The position numbers and the translations under genes were made by a program. A stretch of DNA of 16,871 bases. Source: Methanoculleus sp. UBA77 (GTDB taxonomy: Archaea > Halobacteriota > Methanomicrobia > Methanomicrobiales > Methanoculleaceae). This document shows positions 13,240-16,871 of the stretch, piece by piece. A model generated the notes under the pieces. It saw only the letters and a list, made by a program, of their open reading frames with translations. It did no database searches and was not told where the DNA came from. The stretch is taken from the NCBI GenBank assembly GCA_002499455.1, contig DALN01000105.1, positions 13,494 through 30,364 on the forward strand, given 5' to 3'. Position 1 is the stretch's first letter. Every line of letters begins with the position of its first letter.

Positions 13240-13961
13240 GTCTCCCGGAGGGCGACGAGCGCCGCCTGCAGCTCTTCGGGCAGGTAGACGTCGACGATAC
13301 TGGATGTCGCGCTCGTGGATGTAGGGGCGGACGTCCTCGATCCGTCTCCACCCGTGTCTCGACCGCCTCGATATGAAGGTTCGTCGCAGACCTCCTGGAC
13401 CTTCGCCTGGTCACCCGCCGGGCGAGGCGGTCATCGCGAGGAGGAGGGGCCTCTTTCGCCGTGGTGCAGTAGTGCTGCGGCGAGGAAGACATAGGCATAG
13501 TTCCCCACCCCCCGGTGACACTCGTCCACGACCATCAAGCACAACGTCGGCAAGGCTGTACCTGCCTCCCAGGCAGTCGTTCTTGATCACCTGCGGGGTG
13601 GCAAAACAGATCCGGCAGGCCTCCCAGGCTCTCGCCCGCTCCTCCGGGGGAGGTCTCCCCGGTGAACATGGCAAAGTCGGAGTCCTGCGGCTCGGTGCCT
13701 GTCCTCAAAGAAGCAGGATACTGTCTTGAAAAAACGGAGGTGCTGCTCGACCAGGGGTTTTGTGGGCGCGAGGACGAGCACCTTTCCCTGGTGGGAGCGG
13801 AGGCGGGACGCCGCGACGAGGAGCGCGACGGCCGTCTTCCCGAGCCCCGTCGGGAGGACGACCATCGTGTTCGCGTCGAGCGCCCGGAGAGCGATTGCGA
13901 GCTGGTATCGCCGCTCCTCGATGCACTCCGGCCGGATCAGCGGGTGGGAGACGCAGGTCAT
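11623..13961 (-). pseudogene. hef: Hef-type helicase/nuclease (XPF/Mph1 family), whole locus, frame broken by apparent +1 insertions
   Basis: Hef couples an SF2 DNA helicase to an XPF-type structure-specific nuclease and acts on stalled forks. The start at 13961 overlaps the glyS stop (ATGA). The N-terminal part reads well: RRYQLAIALRAL, Walker A VVLPTGLGKT (about 35-43), VLVLAPTKPLVEQH. From about 13700 to 13205 the frame changes repeatedly, yet family sequence continues in every segment: FAMFTGET, ACRICFATPQVIKNDCL, VVDECHR (the DExH box), LLLAMTASPGG, then IHERDIQY. I count eleven changes, each explained by one extra base. Removing them gives a single 775-residue Hef of normal length. The rest (13205-11623) is intact. 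Either this is an inactivated gene or, more likely, a poorly determined stretch of sequence. The type is given as pseudogene only because the frame as given is broken. Confidence 0.85.
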
Positions 13962-15688
13962 GCCCTGATTTCGCGGAACGTGGTGGCGCCGGAGATGAGT
14001 GCGGAGAGGATCTCCGTCAGCCGCTCGACCGGCACGCGGACCTGCTCCATGCTGTCGCGGTCCCTGACGGTCACGGTATTGTCTTCAAGCGTATCGTAGT
14101 CGACGGTGACGGCAAACGGTGTCCCGATCTCGTCCTGCCTCCGGTAACGCCGGCCGATGGCCCCGGAGTCGTCGTACTGGGCGAGGATGCGGCACCGGGT
14201 GAGCCGGTCCGTGATCGTCTGCGCGATGGTGTCGAGGCCGTCGCGGTTCATCAGCGGGAAGACCGCGACCTGGACCGGCGCGACCGCCGGCGGGAGCCGG
14301 AGCACCTTCCGGACCTCGCCCTCGACCTCCTCCTCGGCGTAGCTGTGCTCGAGCGCGACGTAGATCATCCGATCGATGCCGTATGACGGCTCGATGACGT
14401 GGGGCATCACCTCTTCGCCGCGGACCTCCACCTCCTCCTCGCGGACCTGGTAGAGGTCGCCGGGGATGAAATATTCCTCACCGTCGACGGTGACGCGCGC
14501 GCCGTCCTCTCCCGGTTCGGATGCAGCGAGAGCATCCGCGATCGCCTTCGCTTTGCCGCGGTAGCGGGGACCGAGCACGCCCATGTCGGCGGTGATCCTC
14601 TTCTTCATGACCTTCTTCGGCTCGTCGTAGGGCATGAAGACGGTCATCGAGGTACCGGACTGCCCGGCGTGCGAGCGCAGGTCGTAGTTGGTCCGGTCGG
14701 CGATCCCGACGATCTCCACCCACCCGAAGCGGCCGGAGTAGACCTCGGCGTCCCAGCAGTCGGCCGCGTAGTGCGCCCGCTCGTCGATCAGGTGCTGGCG
14801 GAACCGGAGCTTTGCCGGGTCGACGCCGATGGCGGTCAGGATCTGATGCGTGAGCGCGATGTAGTAGGCGACGTACTCGTTTGCAACCAGGCCCTCGTCG
14901 ACGGCGGCGCGCATCGTGATCGGGGCCGGCTCCTGCTCATTGAGCTGGCGCGCGATGGTGAGGAGGGGCACCCGGTAGTCCGCGTAGCGGTGGAAGGCGG
15001 GGTGATCCTTCTCGTTCGGGTGGACGAAGATCTCGGCCTCCGCCTGGGAGAACTCCCGCAGCCGGATCATGCCCTGGCGGGGGGAGATCTCGTTCCGGTA
15101 GGATTTCCCGATCTGGACGGCGCCGAAGGGGAGCTTGTCCCGGTAGAAGCGCAGGAGCCGGGCAAAGTCCGTGAAGATACCCTGCGCGGTCTCGGGGCGG
15201 AGGTAACCCTTCCGCTGCGATCCGGGGCCGATGGTCGTCTCGAACATCAGGTTGAACGCAAAGACGCCCGCTTCGCCCAGAGGCTTCTCGCACGCGGGGC
15301 AGGGCAGTTCGTAGAGCACTGCCTGGAGTTCCGCGGCCGGGAGCGTGCCCGCGTTCTCGATACCGTTTTCTGCCGCGATATGGTCGGCGCGAAGGTATTC
15401 ACCGCAGTGCGGGCACTGCACCATCTTGTCGGCAAACTCTTTCACATGACCGGATGCGATGAAGATTGCTTCGGTCCCGACGGTAGGGCATTCGATCTCG
15501 TAGTAGCCTTCCTGGAATACGTAAAAGGAGCGCCAGAGGTTCTCGATGTTCCTCTTCATCATCGCCCCGAGCGGGCCGTAATCGATGAAACCGGCGATCG
15601 ACCCGTATATCTCGGATGACGGCCAGACAAAACCGCGTCTTCTGGCCACTTCCATGACTTTTTCGTAAATATCGCTCGTCTCGGCCAT
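13958..15688 (-). CDS. glyS: glycine--tRNA ligase, archaeal/eukaryotic class II type
   Basis: Charges tRNA-Gly with glycine; a class IIa alpha2 enzyme. It has 576 residues, usual for archaea. Seen in order: motif 1 region YGPLGAMMKRNIE (37-50); a four-Cys zinc site, CPHC (92-95) and CPAC (130-133); GYLRPETAQGIF (161-172), a family signature; motif 2 with the fRxE-type RNE at 198-200 in IGKSYRNEISPRQG; motif 3 EPSYGIDRMIYVALEH near 14340-14395; and the C-terminal anticodon-binding domain (APVQVAVFPLMNRDGL). ATG 15688 (MAETSDIYEKV) is chosen; the GTG at 15703 would add five residues not typical of the family. AGGA lies only a few bases upstream, so the leader may be very short. A TATA-like CTTTATTAG (minus strand, 15717-15725) precedes it. 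The stop overlaps the hef start. Confidence 0.96.
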   Translation of the reverse strand: MAETSDIYEKVMEVARRRGFVWPSSEIYGSIAGFIDYGPLGAMMKRNIENLWRSFYVFQEGYYEIECPTVGTEAIFIASGHVKEFADKMVQCPHCGEYLRADHIAAENGIENAGTLPAAELQAVLYELPCPACEKPLGEAGVFAFNLMFETTIGPGSQRKGYLRPETAQGIFTDFARLLRFYRDKLPFGAVQIGKSYRNEISPRQGMIRLREFSQAEAEIFVHPNEKDHPAFHRYADYRVPLLTIARQLNEQEPAPITMRAAVDEGLVANEYVAYYIALTHQILTAIGVDPAKLRFRQHLIDERAHYAADCWDAEVYSGRFGWVEIVGIADRTNYDLRSHAGQSGTSMTVFMPYDEPKKVMKKRITADMGVLGPRYRGKAKAIADALAASEPGEDGARVTVDGEEYFIPGDLYQVREEEVEVRGEEVMPHVIEPSYGIDRMIYVALEHSYAEEEVEGEVRKVLRLPPAVAPVQVAVFPLMNRDGLDTIAQTITDRLTRCRILAQYDDSGAIGRRYRRQDEIGTPFAVTVDYDTLEDNTVTVRDRDSMEQVRVPVERLTEILSALISGATTFREIRA

Positions 15689-15703
15689 AGTCCTGCAGTA
15701 CAC

Positions 15704-15997
15704 TTGAGCGCCGGTGCTAATAAAGAATGGTTCTTGTCTCGCACGAGATCACAACTCTTCGAGAAACGGGCACGAGAAGAGGAGTTTTCCTTTCGGGGTT
15801 GCCGGTATTCCGGAAGAGATCGTTACCTCCGCGGAAAAGATCCCGTTCTTTTGACGGTTTATATGGCAAGTATTAAATGTTAAAAGTTGTAATGTAGGGA
15901 ACGTTACGCCCCGGTTGGGGGATAGTTATATATATACGGGGTCATCATGGGTGACCTTCAGAGTCAGACGGTGGAATGCAGACAGAGAGACACGGAC
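15704..15997. promoter_or_regulatory. divergent intergenic region: glyS promoter and two TATA boxes toward the HTH gene
   Basis: Leftward, CTTTATTAG (15717-15725, minus strand) is a plausible glyS TATA box. Rightward, there are two elements: GGTTTATATGG (15856-15866) and a very strong TATATATATA (15927-15936). After the second lies GGTCA-N7-TGACC (15940-15956), a perfect inverted repeat between TATA box and expected transcription start, which is a typical position for a repressor. The octamer GCACGAGA occurs twice as a direct repeat (15741-15748, 15770-15777). The bases between hold no recognisable gene. Confidence 0.5.
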
Positions 15998-16606
15998 ATG
16001 GCAGAAGATACCCGCAAGCAACAGCTCCTTGAGTTGTTCACGACCATCACGAACAAGAAGACGATCGTTGAGCCGATGAGGAAGGTTCACGGTACGCTCC
16101 GGGATCGCGACGCCGTTGAGCGCGAGATCGCCCTGATCATGCGCGAAATCCTCGATCAGGGGTACTTCAAGACCAAACTCGCTCCAAGGCAGCTCGCACG
16201 ACTCGTGGTTGCGTATTACGACGGCAAGAACGATACGGAGATTGCGAGGGCGCTCGGCGATGAGAAGTTGAGCAAGACCGTGGCACGTGCGCGGGTCCGC
16301 CTCAAACTCTTCAGGGAACTTGACTTCAAGATGCCGTTCGATCGCGAGACGATGTCGGAACTTCTTGATTCGGGGAAGACCATGAAGGAGATCAGCGAGG
16401 AACTCGATGTGAGCCCCTCCACACTTCGTGAGTATCGCCACGTGATCGAGCAGGAGAGGGACACCACTCTCGACCCGTACCTGGAACGGATCCGGGATGT
16501 TATGGAGGACCGTGATCTCTCCGAACAGATGACGCGCGGTGTGGCGAACGACGGTCTCTCCGAGGCCATCGACATCACCGAAGCGATCGACATGGGGGAG
16601 TTCTGA
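15998..16606 (+). CDS. two-HTH DNA-binding protein, resembles haloarchaeal conditioned-medium-induced protein 4
   Basis: A 202-residue soluble protein. Two helix-turn-helix candidates are visible: residues 77-104 (GKNDTEIARALGDEKLSKTV then ARARVRLKL) and 125-149 (GKTMKEISEELDVSPSTLRE then YRHVI). An N-terminal helical region (MAEDTRKQQLLELFTTITN ... DAVEREIALIMREI) and an acidic C-terminal tail (SEAIDITEAIDMGEF) flank them. The order of blocks resembles what I recall of the haloarchaeal conditioned-medium-induced protein 4, a poorly understood regulator-like family; this assignment is from memory. ATG 15998 is chosen over ATG 15947 because the latter lies within the promoter inverted repeat, before the likely transcription start near 15960. 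The operator-like repeat suggests autoregulation, but this is inference. Confidence 0.7.
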   Translation: MAEDTRKQQLLELFTTITNKKTIVEPMRKVHGTLRDRDAVEREIALIMREILDQGYFKTKLAPRQLARLVVAYYDGKNDTEIARALGDEKLSKTVARARVRLKLFRELDFKMPFDRETMSELLDSGKTMKEISEELDVSPSTLREYRHVIEQERDTTLDPYLERIRDVMEDRDLSEQMTRGVANDGLSEAIDITEAIDMGEF

Positions 16607-16637
16607 ACTCCCGGTCCACCCTCTGCTTTTCCTGAAC

Positions 16638-16645
16638 ATTTTTTA
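16638..16645 (+). terminator. T-run terminator after the HTH gene
   Basis: CATTTTTTAG, with six T at 16639-16644, lies 32 bases after the stop codon. It fits an archaeal T-tract terminator. The same AT-rich patch could also be the TATA region for the next gene. Confidence 0.45.
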
Positions 16646-16669
16646 GTGGGCGAGATCGATCTCTTCTCC

Positions 16670-16871
16670 ATGAGGTTGACCTGGCTTGGCCACGCATGTT
16701 TCTCGCTCGTCGGATCGCGAAAGATCCTCATCGACCCATTCATCCCGGAGGGCTCCCTTCCCGAGGAGCCGGATATCGTCGCCGTGACGCACGCCCACGC
16801 GGACCACATGGGCATTACGGTGCAGCTTGGGAAGAAGACAGTCGCCGTCAACGAGGTGGCGAAGTACCTGA
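16670..16871 (+). CDS. metal-dependent hydrolase, metallo-beta-lactamase fold (UPF0173-like), N-terminal part
   Basis: The window ends after about 67 codons. The visible part starts MRLTWLGHACFSLVGSRKIL, continues with IDPFIPEGSLPEEPDIVAVT and then has HAHADHMG, the HxHxDH metal-binding motif of the metallo-beta-lactamase superfamily. The opening W-L-G-H-A followed by I-L-I-D-P-F is the pattern of the UPF0173 group, whose substrates are mostly unknown. The start follows a perfect 12-bp palindrome GAGATCGATCTC (16652-16663). No ribosome-binding site is evident, so the message may be leaderless or nearly so. The rest of the active site is outside the window. Confidence 0.88.
   Translation, partial: MRLTWLGHACFSLVGSRKILIDPFIPEGSLPEEPDIVAVTHAHADHMGITVQLGKKTVAVNEVAKYL

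Noticed and set aside
12947..13674. Separate small genes at 13411-13674 and 12947-13498 on the minus strand
   Set aside because: Each contains an out-of-phase fragment of Hef joined to nonsense; they are pieces of one frame-disturbed gene.
14399..15619. A 406-codon open frame on the plus strand opposite glyS
   Set aside because: Antisense shadow of glycyl-tRNA synthetase. The product is a low-information Val/Asp/Gly/Arg-rich string without motifs or a start signal.
15947..15997. ATG 15947 as the start of the HTH protein
   Set aside because: It lies inside the promoter inverted repeat and about 10-20 bases after the TATA box, before transcription should start.
1..16871. CRISPR array, tRNA, rRNA, prophage or insertion sequence
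   Set aside because: No regularly spaced direct repeats, no cloverleaf or rRNA-like stretch, and no transposase or integrase motif were seen on either strand.

Overview
The window looks like chromosomal DNA of a GC-rich methanogenic euryarchaeon of the order Methanomicrobiales, most like Methanoculleus. The evidence is archaeal Pth2-type peptidyl-tRNA hydrolase, archaeal TruD, a Hef-type helicase/nuclease, an archaeal glycyl-tRNA synthetase, a geranylgeranyl-reductase-family flavoprotein, the archaeal families UPF0147 and Sjogren-autoantigen-1, TATA-box promoters without bacterial -10/-35 elements, and a gyrBA pair of the kind many euryarchaea carry. The genus is inferred from protein style and composition. 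No search was run.

Layout. (1) 1-547, minus strand: pth2 followed by the start of truD, joined by an ATGA overlap. (2) 548-1078: mostly non-coding, with nested inverted repeats at about 678-940. (3) 1079-4962, plus strand: a flavoprotein reductase whose start is broken by a 5-bp tandem duplication, then a four-gene ECF nickel/cobalt importer (cbiM, a PDGLE-domain small subunit, cbiO, cbiQ). The importer has its own TATA box, bracketed by an imperfect inverted repeat that looks like a metal-regulator operator. (4) 5014-5328: a 104-residue unknown protein. (5) 5580-9960: gyrB and gyrA, translationally coupled. (6) 10021-11632: a patchwork of small single genes on both strands: a 71-residue unknown, a YjbQ/UPF0047 protein, a possible 39-residue Cys-rich peptide lying in a strongly self-complementary stretch, UPF0147, and a zinc-ribbon protein. 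(7) 11623-15688, minus strand: glyS followed by hef in one overlapping operon. hef is interrupted by a dense run of apparent single-base insertions. (8) 15998-16871, plus strand: a two-HTH regulator-like protein and the start of a metallo-beta-lactamase-fold hydrolase.

Functional themes. The importer would supply Ni(II) for F430, hydrogenases and CODH, or Co(II) for corrinoids. gyrBA sets DNA supercoiling and Hef repairs or restarts stalled forks. pth2, truD and glyS serve translation and tRNA. I see no rRNA, tRNA, CRISPR array, prophage or insertion sequence, and no clear new multi-gene system. The points most worth checking are the apparent +1 insertions in hef, the TCTGG duplication at the flavoprotein start, the operator-like repeat at cbiM, and the hairpin/small-ORF region at 10797-10916.
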